Notes: generated by a model not told the origin, from the sequence alone. A stretch of 24,863 bases of DNA from Methanoregula sp. UBA471 (GCA_002495065.1 DADT01000065.1:1-24863); one strand, 5' to 3'. Positions 7,982 to 15,199 are shown, counted from the first letter of the stretch. A program made the numbers and translations.

Positions 7982-9577
7982 TTAGTCATTCTTCTCTTCT
8001 TCAGTGACCTGCGAGAGGATCTCATCAGTCGCACCGATCTGGATGATCTTCCCACCTCTCATCAATGCGAGGCGGTCGCAGATGTCCCGCACAAAATCCA
8101 TGTCATGGGAGACCACGATGAATGTCTCATCCATCTCATCACGGGCATGGAGGATTGAGTGTTTTACATCTTGTTTTGTGATTGGGTCCATGGTACCAGT
8201 CGGCTCATCGAGGATGACAAGGCGGGGTTCCCGGATGAGCACCTGTGCAAGCGCGACCCGGTGCCGCTCCCCGTCAGAGAGTTCTCCGGGGAAACGGTCG
8301 AGGATCTGCCTGGATTTCTCTTCGGTAAAACCGGCCATCATGAGCGTTAACACCGCTTTTCTTAAAGCAAGTTCCTTAGGGAATTCAAGGCCGATCGAGT
8401 CGGTCAGGTTATCGAGCACATTCCTGTGCGGGAACAAATCGTATTCCTGGTGCAGGAGCCCGATATATTCCTTTGCCCGTCCCCGCTCTTCAATACCGGG
8501 TTTTGTCATATCCACCCAGTCATCACCAATGAGGATATTCATCTCTCCACTTGTCGGTTCAATAATACCGGCAATGATCCGGGAGAGCGTGGTCTTACCG
8601 GCACCACTTTTGCCGATGATGCCGAAGATCTCCTTCTTATGGACATCGAATGTCACGCTGTTGACCGCTTTCACTACGCCACGGTCAACTGAGATGTACC
8701 TTTTGGAGACCTCACGGGCAGCAAGAATTTTTTCACCGAGTTCCGGGGGTGCAGGTTCCTCCAGCTCGTGATAGTCTCTGACGAATTTGTTGATTACGTC
8801 ACCTGGTGAACCAATGGCGGCAATGCTGCCATCTGCCAGCAGGATAGCACGGTTCGCCATATCCTTGATTACCTGTGAAAAATGGGAGGTGACGATCATG
8901 CCCATGGAATTCCTTTGTGCTGCTTCAATGAGCATTTCATGCACCAGTCGTGCGGTCTCCGGGTCAAGCGTTCCGGTTGGTTCATCGGCAAAGAGCATTG
9001 CCGGGTTCTTTGCCAGCTGCCGGGCGAGCACGACCCTTTGCTTCTCTCCTCCGGAAAGGTCCCGGGCAATATGCATCATCCGGTGGGAAAGTCTTACCTG
9101 GTCGATGAGGTCCGCAGCCCGGTTGACAGCGTGTTCCTGAGGATAATTGATGTCATCAAGTGCATGAAGCACATTCTCGATCACCCGGTCATCCCCATAG
9201 AGGGCGAAGGTGCGTTGGAACATGATCGCAGTCCGGTGCATCACCCGGGACTTCATCCCGTCGCTTTTCTCATCCCAGAGATCGACGTCCACTGCTACCA
9301 GATCTCCTCCACATTCCGGGCATTTTGTTCCTGCCCGGCTTTGTACATCCATGTAGGTGCAGCGATCGCAGGCTGACATATGATAGATGATCGAACCTTG
9401 GGTTGGAGGCTGCTCAACTCCCCGGAGCAGGTGCATCAGGACACTCTTGCCTGCCCCGCTCCTGCCGATAACACCGACAATCTCACCTTCAGGGATCTCA
9501 AATGACACTTTGTTCAGTACCCGTATGTTATTGAAATCCATGGAGAGGTTGTCTATACTGATGAATGGTTTTGGCAT
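7982..9577 (-). CDS. atwA: AtwA: ATP-binding component A2 of the methyl-coenzyme M reductase activation system
   Basis: This 531-residue soluble double ABC ATPase is component A2, which with the A3a complex drives ATP-dependent reductive activation of the Ni(I) F430 centre of methyl-CoM reductase. The first cassette has Walker A GRSGAGKS (38-45), signature LSGGEKQ (174-180) and Walker B MLFADEP (194-200). A zinc-ribbon-like insert, C70/C73 and C86/C89, is characteristic of the family. The second cassette has Walker A GKSGAGKTT (about 322-330), signature LSDGERHR (433-440) and Walker B LVILDEP. There are no membrane segments. ATG 9577 follows a strong GAGGAGAGGAG site. It lies 23 bp after a small Cys-protein gene and upstream of the Mrp Fe-S carrier. 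Confidence 0.95.
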   Translation of the reverse strand: MPKPFISIDNLSMDFNNIRVLNKVSFEIPEGEIVGVIGRSGAGKSVLMHLLRGVEQPPTQGSIIYHMSACDRCTYMDVQSRAGTKCPECGGDLVAVDVDLWDEKSDGMKSRVMHRTAIMFQRTFALYGDDRVIENVLHALDDINYPQEHAVNRAADLIDQVRLSHRMMHIARDLSGGEKQRVVLARQLAKNPAMLFADEPTGTLDPETARLVHEMLIEAAQRNSMGMIVTSHFSQVIKDMANRAILLADGSIAAIGSPGDVINKFVRDYHELEEPAPPELGEKILAAREVSKRYISVDRGVVKAVNSVTFDVHKKEIFGIIGKSGAGKTTLSRIIAGIIEPTSGEMNILIGDDWVDMTKPGIEERGRAKEYIGLLHQEYDLFPHRNVLDNLTDSIGLEFPKELALRKAVLTLMMAGFTEEKSRQILDRFPGELSDGERHRVALAQVLIREPRLVILDEPTGTMDPITKQDVKHSILHARDEMDETFIVVSHDMDFVRDICDRLALMRGGKIIQIGATDEILSQVTEEEKND

Positions 9578-9600
9578 AATCTCCTCTCCTCAAATGACGG

Positions 9601-9747
9601 TTATCCTTCAGAAGTCCTGTTCGATGCTGGTGATTGTTGTTCATCTGCTTTTCGCATGCAGTTATCGGCGCAGTTTCTGCAGGGTCCCGGTCCCCGCCCG
9701 ATTACCCATCCTCGTTTCAGTGGCCCGGTCCCATCAAAGTTCGGCAA
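9601..9747 (-). CDS. Small Cys-containing DUF5320-like protein, TTG start
   Basis: This 48-residue gene falls below usual ORF cut-offs. A TTG at 9747 is preceded by AAAGGAGA, spaced normally, and the frame ends at TAA 9601-9603, only 23 bp before atwA. The N-terminus (M)PNFDGTGPLKRGWVIGRG closely parallels the MPGFNRTGP... and MPGFNLMGP... starts of the proteins at 11135 and 15219, followed by a Cys cluster C-x2-C-x3-C (C23, C26, C30) and a short hydrophilic tail. The 16-bp shared promoter element lies 29 bp upstream. Function is unknown; the family typically accompanies NifX-like and Mrp genes, so a role in metal or Fe-S cluster handling linked to AtwA is inferred. Confidence 0.75.
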   Translation of the reverse strand: MPNFDGTGPLKRGWVIGRGPGPCRNCADNCMRKADEQQSPASNRTSEG

Positions 9748-9775
9748 TTCAATTCTCCTTTGAATGAATAATATC

Positions 9776-9791
9776 TACGCATAAGCGCATA
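9776..9791 (-). promoter_or_regulatory. Shared 16-bp promoter element, copy A (small protein-atwA-mrp operon)
   Basis: On the minus strand this reads TATGCGCTTATGCGTA, two tandem 8-bp half-sites. A further half-site, TATGCGTA, lies upstream at 9798-9805. A TATA-like TTATTTAT overlaps the upstream edge (about 9790-9797), so the element sits between the TATA box and the expected transcription start, a position typical of archaeal repressors. It matches copies B (11424-11439) and C (14056-14071). Confidence 0.65.
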
Positions 9792-9818
9792 AATAATTAC
9801 GCATATTAATCGTCATCA

Positions 9819-10262
9819 CTACTGGAGATCTTTTACTTCAGTCTTTTCGGTTGATCTCTGCAGCACCTTTTTGAAGATTTCAAGAGCATCATAATCTGTG
9901 CAGAGTTCATGATCACCCGTTCCTGGAAATCCGATAGAATGGAAACTCCCGAGGGCAGTTCCCCTTTGGAAGGAAGCGGGATATCCTGTGCTCATTTCCG
10001 ATCTCTTTTTTACAAGATATCGGTTGATACACCTGCGTTGTGGTGTTTTTACAATAATTTTCTCAATTTTTTTTACCCTGTACGGGAAGGAAAAAAATGA
10101 CCTCTCGTATATCCTGCGCAGGAAACCTGAAATAGCATGTGCAGAGGATTCATCAAGATGAAAATGGGTACGGAATTCATAGACCGTAATCCATCGTTCC
10201 GTCTCTCCGCACACCTCCATATACTGTGCAAGAAGGTCCGGGACCTCTTTGTTGCTTGTCAT
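9819..10262 (-). CDS. Uncharacterised winged-helix-like protein, tandem paralogue 2
   Basis: The gene encodes 147 residues of no family I can name. The first 88 residues align without large gaps with the product of the next gene upstream (10295-10657): shared positions include LL..YME, ERWIT..E.R..F.L, FLRR and the FPY..KI/YPF..KI segment. The pattern around ERWITVYEFRTHFHLDE...ISGFLRR looks like a helix-turn-helix with a following recognition helix, so DNA binding is possible. The C-terminal 55 residues differ from the paralogue. ATG 10262 has only a weak GGGG site, 32 bp after the paralogue, suggesting one transcript. Confidence 0.75.
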   Translation of the reverse strand: MTSNKEVPDLLAQYMEVCGETERWITVYEFRTHFHLDESSAHAISGFLRRIYERSFFSFPYRVKKIEKIIVKTPQRRCINRYLVKKRSEMSTGYPASFQRGTALGSFHSIGFPGTGDHELCTDYDALEIFKKVLQRSTEKTEVKDLQ

Positions 10263-10294
10263 TGTGGATAACCCCGAAAAAAATTAACATAAGC

Positions 10295-10657
10295 TCATGA
10301 AGGATTTTCCCCGTTACCGGAAGTGGTTCTTGAACCAGGATCCCTGATGGTCTTCCCCTGCATCTGTGTTCTCCTCTGTCTTGCATTCCTGCATTCCCGT
10401 AATTTCAGGAGATAACGGTATTTTTTGGGATCGGACGGTTTTTCGCCATCTTCCTGTACAATCTTTGCGACAATGAAGGGATACTGGCGAAACGGTCCGG
10501 ACTCCAGCCGGCGCAGGAACGCTGATACCGTGTTACTCTGGTAGCGTGTGAGGCCGAAACGGTCGCGAAGTTCATGAGCGGTGATCCACCGCTCGTCAGA
10601 GGCGTTCTCCTCCATGTATGCTTCAAGCAGTTCAGGGATACCTGGATACTTTCTCAT
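10295..10657 (-). CDS. Uncharacterised winged-helix-like protein, tandem paralogue 1
   Basis: This protein has 120 residues from ATG 10657. An upstream in-frame ATG at 10693 would add twelve, but alignment with the paralogue at 9819-10262 (MRKYPGIPELLEAYMEE against MTSNKEVPDLLAQYMEV) favours 10657. The central segment DERWITAHELRDRFGLTRYQ...VSAFLRRLESG resembles a winged-helix DNA-binding domain. The tail is Arg/Gln/Ser-rich and probably disordered. It may be a local regulator for the surrounding metallocofactor genes, but nothing in the sequence proves this. AT-rich DNA at 10694-10745 probably holds its promoter. Confidence 0.75.
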   Translation of the reverse strand: MRKYPGIPELLEAYMEENASDERWITAHELRDRFGLTRYQSNTVSAFLRRLESGPFRQYPFIVAKIVQEDGEKPSDPKKYRYLLKLRECRNARQRRTQMQGKTIRDPGSRTTSGNGENPS

Positions 10658-10753
10658 AATGACTTCACGCAATTTCTGAATGTTCGGCCTCATATTTTCT
10701 GATAAGAGTTTTTGAATAATATCAGTTCAGGAGCGTAACAAGATACATGGGAG

Positions 10754-11110
10754 TTAGTGCCCGCATTCCTCGTGATCGGGACCATGGGTGCAGCTGCTCT
10801 CACCCTGTGCAATTTTTCCTGCCATGAAATCCTTAATCACCGTCTCGATCGGACCTCGTACTCCGGTGAATACTTCGATATTATTTGCGCAGAACAGGTC
10901 TACTGCCTTTGGACCCATACCGCCAGCAAGGACGTGCGTTACCTTATGCCCGGCAAGCAGTGCCGGTAACTTTCCCGGTTCGTGCCCGGGGCTTACGAGA
11001 TTTTCCCGTGAGGCAATCTTTGAATTCTCGACAACGAACAATGCATATTCCTGACAGTGCCCGAAATGCTCTGACACGAAATCTCCGTCTTTTGCGATTG
11101 CAACTTTCAT
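10754..11110 (-). CDS. NifX/NafY-like (dinitrogenase FeMo-cofactor biosynthesis domain) protein 2
   Basis: This 118-residue protein has the single Nitro_FeMo-Co domain fold of the NifX/NafY/MTH1175/ORP group. Typical features are the start MKVAIAKDGDFVSEHFGHC, the central ALLAGHKVTHVLAGGMGPKA and the helix VIKDFMAGK. Domains of this family bind FeMo-cofactor precursors in nitrogen fixers and a Mo-Cu cluster in the orange protein. The C-terminus adds a His/Cys-rich metal-binding-like tail (CTHGPDHEECGH), which the other copy (13699) lacks. ATG 11110 follows GAGG nine bases upstream. The gene is 24 bp after the DUF5320-like gene and probably shares its transcript. No nitrogenase gene is visible here. 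Confidence 0.9.
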   Translation of the reverse strand: MKVAIAKDGDFVSEHFGHCQEYALFVVENSKIASRENLVSPGHEPGKLPALLAGHKVTHVLAGGMGPKAVDLFCANNIEVFTGVRGPIETVIKDFMAGKIAQGESSCTHGPDHEECGH

Positions 11111-11134
11111 AATAACCTCAAAAAAATTACCTGA

Positions 11135-11389
11135 TTATACCCGTATGCGTCTGCCGCCACCGAAACCATAGCCACGTCCGCATCCGCAGGGAATACCTCC
11201 CCGCCCACGCCCATAAACAGGGATATTCTGCGCGGAACCCTGCGATATTGCAGGCTCACTTCCCTCATTCGCTTTCTGCACGGGAACAGCAGACTCTTGT
11301 GCAGGTGCATCAACCGTCCGGCACCTGCCAAATCCCCTGCCGCTCATTGGACCATTTCCCTGTGGTCCCGTTCTATTAAATCCTGGCAT
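11135..11389 (-). CDS. DUF5320-like Gly-rich small protein 1
   Basis: This 84-residue protein starts at ATG 11389 with MPGFNRTGPQGNGPMSGRGFGRC, the signature of the DUF5320 family that commonly accompanies NifX-like and Mrp genes in anaerobes. An in-frame ATG at 11398 would add three residues, but AGGATGAT is better placed for 11389. The middle is low-complexity Ala/Gln/Ser, and the C-terminus is Gly/Arg-rich with a Cys pair (IPCGCGRGYGFGGGRR). No enzyme domain is seen. The shared promoter element lies 35 bp upstream. Confidence 0.8.
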   Translation of the reverse strand: MPGFNRTGPQGNGPMSGRGFGRCRTVDAPAQESAVPVQKANEGSEPAISQGSAQNIPVYGRGRGGIPCGCGRGYGFGGGRRIRV

Positions 11390-11423
11390 TGATATCATCC
11401 TGGCACCTGTTTGGTACCATAAT

Positions 11424-11439
11424 TACTCATATGCGCATA
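11424..11439 (-). promoter_or_regulatory. Shared 16-bp promoter element, copy B (DUF5320-NifX 2 operon)
   Basis: On the minus strand this is TATGCGCATATGAGTA. It lies directly downstream of a TATA-like TATTTATG (about 11437-11444), about 35 bp before the ATG of the DUF5320-like gene. It differs from copy C only at its first base and from copy A at two positions. The core ATGCGCAT is also palindromic, so a dimeric regulator could bind either arrangement. Confidence 0.65.
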
Positions 11440-11470
11440 AATACTTAAAAGAGTAGGTTCAGGCAAATCT

Positions 11471-11866
11471 TCAGAAGCCCGGCGTCTCTGGTGGGTCGTC
11501 ACTTTTTCCGCAGGGCGAAACCGATGTTCTTGGACAGATCCCGCCCCCTTTCTTCGGGCAGATATCCTGGTTCCTCTGTGGGCAATATCCTTCAAGCTTG
11601 CGCGTACACCCGCCCATCTGTATAGACTTGCCATGGATAAGGGCATCAGCAATCTTGCGGTGCGTCTCATGGATATCCCGCCAGATTGTCTTCCGGGAAA
11701 CACCAAGCACTGCTGCTGCCTGTTCCTGTTCAAGGTCCTGCAAATCAATCAGTTCCAGTACTGCCATCTCTTCAGGAAGCAGCGTGACAACTTCATCCTC
11801 TTCATTTGGGCTGCACTGCGGAGCATAGCACCGCGCGGACGGCCCGCCTTCGATAGACCGGTTCAT
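11471..11866 (-). CDS. DUF134 (UPF0251) predicted DNA-binding regulator 1, start apparently damaged
   Basis: The visible frame gives 131 residues with the DUF134 core: EEMAVLELIDLQDLEQEQAAAVLGVSRKTIWRDIHETHRKIADALIHGK, a sigma70-region-4-like helix-turn-helix. A Cys-rich tail follows (CTRKLEGYC, ICPKKGGGIC) that could bind a cluster or metal. ATG 11866 has no Shine-Dalgarno. The same frame upstream encodes CCRRRGRPR, the Arg/Gly/Pro-rich N-terminus normal for DUF134, but it reaches a stop with no start codon. A GTG overlapping the stop of the upstream ATPase gene (GTGA, 11905-11907) would be in frame if the 7-base G run at 11896-11902 had eight bases. DUF134 genes typically neighbour MinD-ferredoxin and NifX-like genes, as here. 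Confidence 0.85.
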   Translation of the reverse strand: MNRSIEGGPSARCYAPQCSPNEEDEVVTLLPEEMAVLELIDLQDLEQEQAAAVLGVSRKTIWRDIHETHRKIADALIHGKSIQMGGCTRKLEGYCPQRNQDICPKKGGGICPRTSVSPCGKSDDPPETPGF

Positions 11867-11903
11867 GCGGGGTCGTCCGCGCCTCCGGCAACATTCCCCC
11901 CCT

Positions 11904-12788
11904 TCACCGCTTGTTGTTATAGTGCATCAGCTCCTGCTCAAGATTGGTTTTTAGTATTTGAATGGCTTGCGTTGCGGGAGATGTACCGGCACTGGTGACC
12001 GGCACACCCTTCCTGACCGATTCGATGACCGCAGGATCAAAAGGGATCTTCCCGATTATGGGAATCTTCTCTTCACAGCACCACATCTCTATTGTTTCCG
12101 TGAGGGATGGCTCCAGATCGAACCGGTTGATGACAACAAGGATCCTCGGCCGGAACTGCCGGCAGACCGCAACCACCCGTTTGAGATCGTGGAGTCCTGA
12201 CACACTCGGTTCAGTGACAATCAGCACCATATCCACGCCGCTGATTGTTGATATGAGCGGACAGCCGGTCCCTGGCGGACCATCAATCAGGAATAGATTA
12301 CAATCCTTATCCTGCTCCATGGCCATCTTTTTAACTGCATGGACAAGCAGGCCGGAGTTACCAGCGCCCGGCACAAGCCGGGCATGCACCAGATGTCCCC
12401 GTTCTGTCTGTGAATACATGACCTCCCCGGTCTGTCGCGGTTGCATGGTCACTGCAGCAGCAGGACATACCTGGACGCATACGGCACATCCCTCACAGCG
12501 GATTGGATTCACCCGATATGCACCACCTTCAGGATGAACCGCATCGAACCGACAGTGCATCTCGCATTCCCCGCACCCGGTGCAAATGGCTGGATCTATA
12601 ACGGCGGATTTCATCCCCATGAATGGTTCCGGGCGGATTTGCTTTGGGTTAAGAAGGAGCTCAAGATTCGCCGCATCCACATCGCAGTCTGCAAGAACGA
12701 TGCTTCCGGGAAGCAGCTGGGCAAGCGCAGCGGTGATCATCGTCTTACCTGTTCCCCCCTTACCGCTGATAACTGCGAGCCGGATCAT
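11904..12788 (-). CDS. MinD-superfamily ATPase with two inserted 4Fe-4S ferredoxin motifs (copy 2)
   Basis: This 294-residue ATPase has a deviant Walker A SGKGGTGKT at about 8-16 and a ferredoxin insert with two full cluster motifs (C69/C72/C75/C79 and C98/C101/C104/C108). IDGPPGTGCP is the switch region. The architecture is that of the Mrp-type ATPase-ferredoxins in ORP-like gene clusters, thought to couple ATP hydrolysis to cluster transfer or electron delivery. An in-frame ATG at 12848 is rejected because ATG 12788 overlaps the preceding stop as ATGA and begins exactly at the family start MIRLAVISGKG. It is a tandem paralogue of 12785-13636. Confidence 0.93.
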   Translation of the reverse strand: MIRLAVISGKGGTGKTMITAALAQLLPGSIVLADCDVDAANLELLLNPKQIRPEPFMGMKSAVIDPAICTGCGECEMHCRFDAVHPEGGAYRVNPIRCEGCAVCVQVCPAAAVTMQPRQTGEVMYSQTERGHLVHARLVPGAGNSGLLVHAVKKMAMEQDKDCNLFLIDGPPGTGCPLISTISGVDMVLIVTEPSVSGLHDLKRVVAVCRQFRPRILVVINRFDLEPSLTETIEMWCCEEKIPIIGKIPFDPAVIESVRKGVPVTSAGTSPATQAIQILKTNLEQELMHYNNKR

Positions 12789-13636
12789 CGCTGCACCCCT
12801 GTAATAGCTCCGCATTTGATAAAAAGAGCGGTAAATGCAGTCTGCCATTCCGGCCGTACCCGGCAGAGGAGGTCCCCCCTGCTCTGGATGGCGGCAATCT
12901 CACGGTCGAAGGGAATGGTCATCATCACGTCGAGATCATGGTCCATGCAGAATTCGATCGTTGCCTGATCCTTTCCATCGCTCCTGTTGATGACAATACC
13001 GGTGGGGACACCCAGCCGGGCAGCCACCTCTACGGCAAGCCGCAGGTCGTGCAGACCAAATGGTGTTGATTCCGTGACAAGGATACAGGCATCACACCCG
13101 TCCAGTGTTTCGACAACCGGGCAGGACGTGCCCGGTGCAGTATCGCAAATCACAAGGGGATCGTTCGCTGCCAGGTTTTTTGCTGCCCTGATGATCGGCA
13201 CCGCATGGGGATTTCCTGTGTCCAGCATTCCTGAAATAAGCTTCAGATTGGGTAGCGGAGTGGAGATTGTTATGGTTCCTATCCGTTTCGGTTCTTCATG
13301 GATGGCACCGTTCGGGCAGACCAGCGTGCATCCACCGCAGGAATGGCAGAGCTCGGGAAAGAAGAGGACCCGGTTGCGAAGCACAGTCATCGCACCATAC
13401 TGGCAGACCTCCTCGCACCTCCCGCAGTGATCGCAGGTGGTTTCGTCGACAACCGGAACCGGCACGGTTACTTCGGTTGTAATGCCAGGCGCCGGAAAGA
13501 AGAGATGGAGGTTTGGCTCCTCAACATCGCAGTCAACAAGGGTAACCCTTTCGGTCTGGGAGAGTGTGAAAGCGAGATTTACGGCTACCATAGTCTTCCC
13601 CGTGCCTCCTTTCCCGCTTGCAATTGCGAGTTTCAT
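12785..13636 (-). CDS. MinD-superfamily ATPase with two inserted 4Fe-4S ferredoxin motifs (copy 1)
   Basis: This 283-residue paralogue of the downstream gene has Walker A SGKGGTGKT (7-15), a VDCDVEEPN motif, and a ferredoxin insert with C68/C71/C74/C78 and C97/C100/C103/C107. CDTAPGTSCP follows in the position of the Mrp/MinD DxPPGT motif. The two paralogues occur as a pair in many anaerobes and may form a heterodimer. The gene begins 62 bp after NifX-like protein 1 and overlaps the next gene by four bases. No strong Shine-Dalgarno precedes the ATG at 13636. Confidence 0.93.
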   Translation of the reverse strand: MKLAIASGKGGTGKTMVAVNLAFTLSQTERVTLVDCDVEEPNLHLFFPAPGITTEVTVPVPVVDETTCDHCGRCEEVCQYGAMTVLRNRVLFFPELCHSCGGCTLVCPNGAIHEEPKRIGTITISTPLPNLKLISGMLDTGNPHAVPIIRAAKNLAANDPLVICDTAPGTSCPVVETLDGCDACILVTESTPFGLHDLRLAVEVAARLGVPTGIVINRSDGKDQATIEFCMDHDLDVMMTIPFDREIAAIQSRGDLLCRVRPEWQTAFTALFIKCGAITGVQR

Positions 13637-13698
13637 TTATTGTTCTCTTGGGATGTCATCGGTATGATTCCGTGTGTGTTGGTACTGCCATTAATGCT

Positions 13699-14034
13699 TC
13701 ACGTTGATAGTTCAAGTGTATTTTTTGTGAACTGATCGAAAGCATCCTTTACCGTTCCCCCGGAGCGGTACGTGTACATCGCAATCCCTGCGGCAGCAAG
13801 CACCTCACGCGCATTCCCGCCTACCTGCCCGCTAATCAATACCTTGACATCCTGAGCAATGAGCACCTGAGCAGCTTTTGGACCAACTCCCCCTGCCCCC
13901 CTGGCAAATTGATTTTCTATCGCTGTGAAAGAGCCTGTCCCGCTGTCAATGATGATAAAAAACGGTGCTCTCCCGAATCGCTCCTCAACCGGGGCATCGA
14001 GAGTTGCCCCCTGTGACGTAATGCAGATTTTCAT
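13699..14034 (-). CDS. NifX/NafY-like (dinitrogenase FeMo-cofactor biosynthesis domain) protein 1
   Basis: This 111-residue single-domain protein has the family pattern MKICITSQGATLDAPVEERF at the start, GVGPKAAQVLIAQDVKVLIS in the centre and GTVKDAFDQF near the end. It is the first gene of the minus-strand operon that continues with the two MinD-ferredoxin ATPases and the DUF134 regulator. Compared with copy 2 it has no Cys/His-rich tail and contains no Cys other than that in MKICITS. The ATG at 14034 has only a weak GAGTG site. The shared promoter element is 22 bp upstream. Confidence 0.9.
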   Translation of the reverse strand: MKICITSQGATLDAPVEERFGRAPFFIIIDSGTGSFTAIENQFARGAGGVGPKAAQVLIAQDVKVLISGQVGGNAREVLAAAGIAMYTYRSGGTVKDAFDQFTKNTLELST

Positions 14035-14055
14035 AGTACACTCAACCTATATTAT

Positions 14056-14071
14056 TACTCATATGCGCAAA
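14056..14071 (-). promoter_or_regulatory. Shared 16-bp promoter element, copy C (NifX 1-MinD/ferredoxin operon)
   Basis: On the minus strand this is TTTGCGCATATGAGTA, overlapping a TATA-like CTATTTTTG on its upstream side. It lies in the 106-bp divergent region between the NifX-like gene (minus) and the radical SAM gene (plus), so it could influence both. Copies B and C also share flanking ATTACT on the plus strand. Confidence 0.6.
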
Positions 14072-14140
14072 AATAGATAAACATGCTGTTCGTATCAATA
14101 CCCTATCTCAATAATATCTGATGGTCATTGGAGCTGCAGT

Positions 14141-15079
14141 TTGAAAAGTCATCATATTTTTGGTCCGGTCTCGTCACGGCGTCTCGGTCGGTCGCTTGGC
14201 ATCGATCTCGTACCCTTTAAAACCTGTACCTACAATTGTGTATATTGCGAATGCGGTGCGACAACGTACCGGACAACCAAAAGAGAGATTTTTTTCCCGG
14301 TAAAAGAGGTCTATACGGAACTTACCGGGTTCTTATCATCATCACCCATCCTTGACTATGTCACCTTCTCCGGATCAGGAGAACCAACGCTGTCGTTATC
14401 AATAGGGGAGGTTATCCGGTTTTTGAAAGATAATTTCCCGTCATACAGGATCGCAGTCCTGACAAACGGAAGCCTGCTTTCCGATCCTGATGTGCGTAGG
14501 GATCTCCTCACTGCTGATGTTGTACTGCCCACCCTCTCAACGGTAGTAAACCAGACCTTTTTGAAAATTCACAATCCCGATCCTGCACTATCTCTGGATA
14601 AAATACTTGCAGGGCTTGTGCAGTTCAGGAATGAATATTCCGGTAAAATCTGGCTGGAGGTGTTCGTCATCCCGGGCCTCAATACCTCCAATGATGAACT
14701 TGAGGGTCTTCAGAAAATAATCAGGGACATTAATCCGGATCGTGTCCAGTTAAACACGCTTGACCGGCCAGGGACCGAAGAATGGGTACTCCCGGCAGAC
14801 CGGGCGGATCTTGACCGGGTGGAAACATTGCTGGATTTCGCAACCGCCGAAAAAGTGGAACGATCCCCCTATCGTACCCTGAAAACTTTGTATGCCACAG
14901 AGCCGGTAGAACAGATCCGGGAACTTCTCAAACGGCGTCCCTGCACGGTTAGAGACCTCGTCTCTGCAACCGGCATGCATACCGCAGAGGTCATTAAGAT
15001 CCTGAATGAGATAGGAGCTACAACTGACCTTTTGACAAAAAGGGAGGCAAGGGGGCTCTTTTATTATATCAGGGAATAA
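14141..15079 (+). CDS. Radical SAM protein (COG0731-like) with C-terminal winged-helix-like region
   Basis: This 312-residue protein starts at TTG 14141, supported by GGAG at 14130-14133; no ATG or GTG is available in frame. FGPVSSRRLGRSLGIDLVP at the N-terminus leads into the radical-SAM motif C29-x3-C33-x2-C36 (KTCTYNCVYCECG), then VTFSGSGEPTLS for SAM binding. About residues 245-312 resemble a winged-helix domain (VRDLVSATGMHTAEVIKILNEI). The N-terminal half is shared by uncharacterised Fe-S oxidoreductases of COG0731; the substrate is unknown. It points away from the NifX operon and is followed by DUF5320-like and DUF134 genes. Confidence 0.88.
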   Translation: MKSHHIFGPVSSRRLGRSLGIDLVPFKTCTYNCVYCECGATTYRTTKREIFFPVKEVYTELTGFLSSSPILDYVTFSGSGEPTLSLSIGEVIRFLKDNFPSYRIAVLTNGSLLSDPDVRRDLLTADVVLPTLSTVVNQTFLKIHNPDPALSLDKILAGLVQFRNEYSGKIWLEVFVIPGLNTSNDELEGLQKIIRDINPDRVQLNTLDRPGTEEWVLPADRADLDRVETLLDFATAEKVERSPYRTLKTLYATEPVEQIRELLKRRPCTVRDLVSATGMHTAEVIKILNEIGATTDLLTKREARGLFYYIRE

Positions 15080-15199
15080 TGCGGGCATTAATTGCAACCA
15101 GAAAATCCCTGCAATTATATCCCATGAGTATGACGCTGAGCAGGAAGGGGCTGGCAGCCAGCTTCACGTGTTGCCCATACCAATGGATTAATTTTGATG

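Noticed and set aside
12789..12848. N-terminal extension of the MinD-ferredoxin ATPase to ATG 12848
   Set aside because: It would overlap the upstream gene by 64 bp, while ATG 12788 forms the usual ATGA overlap and begins at the conserved family start.
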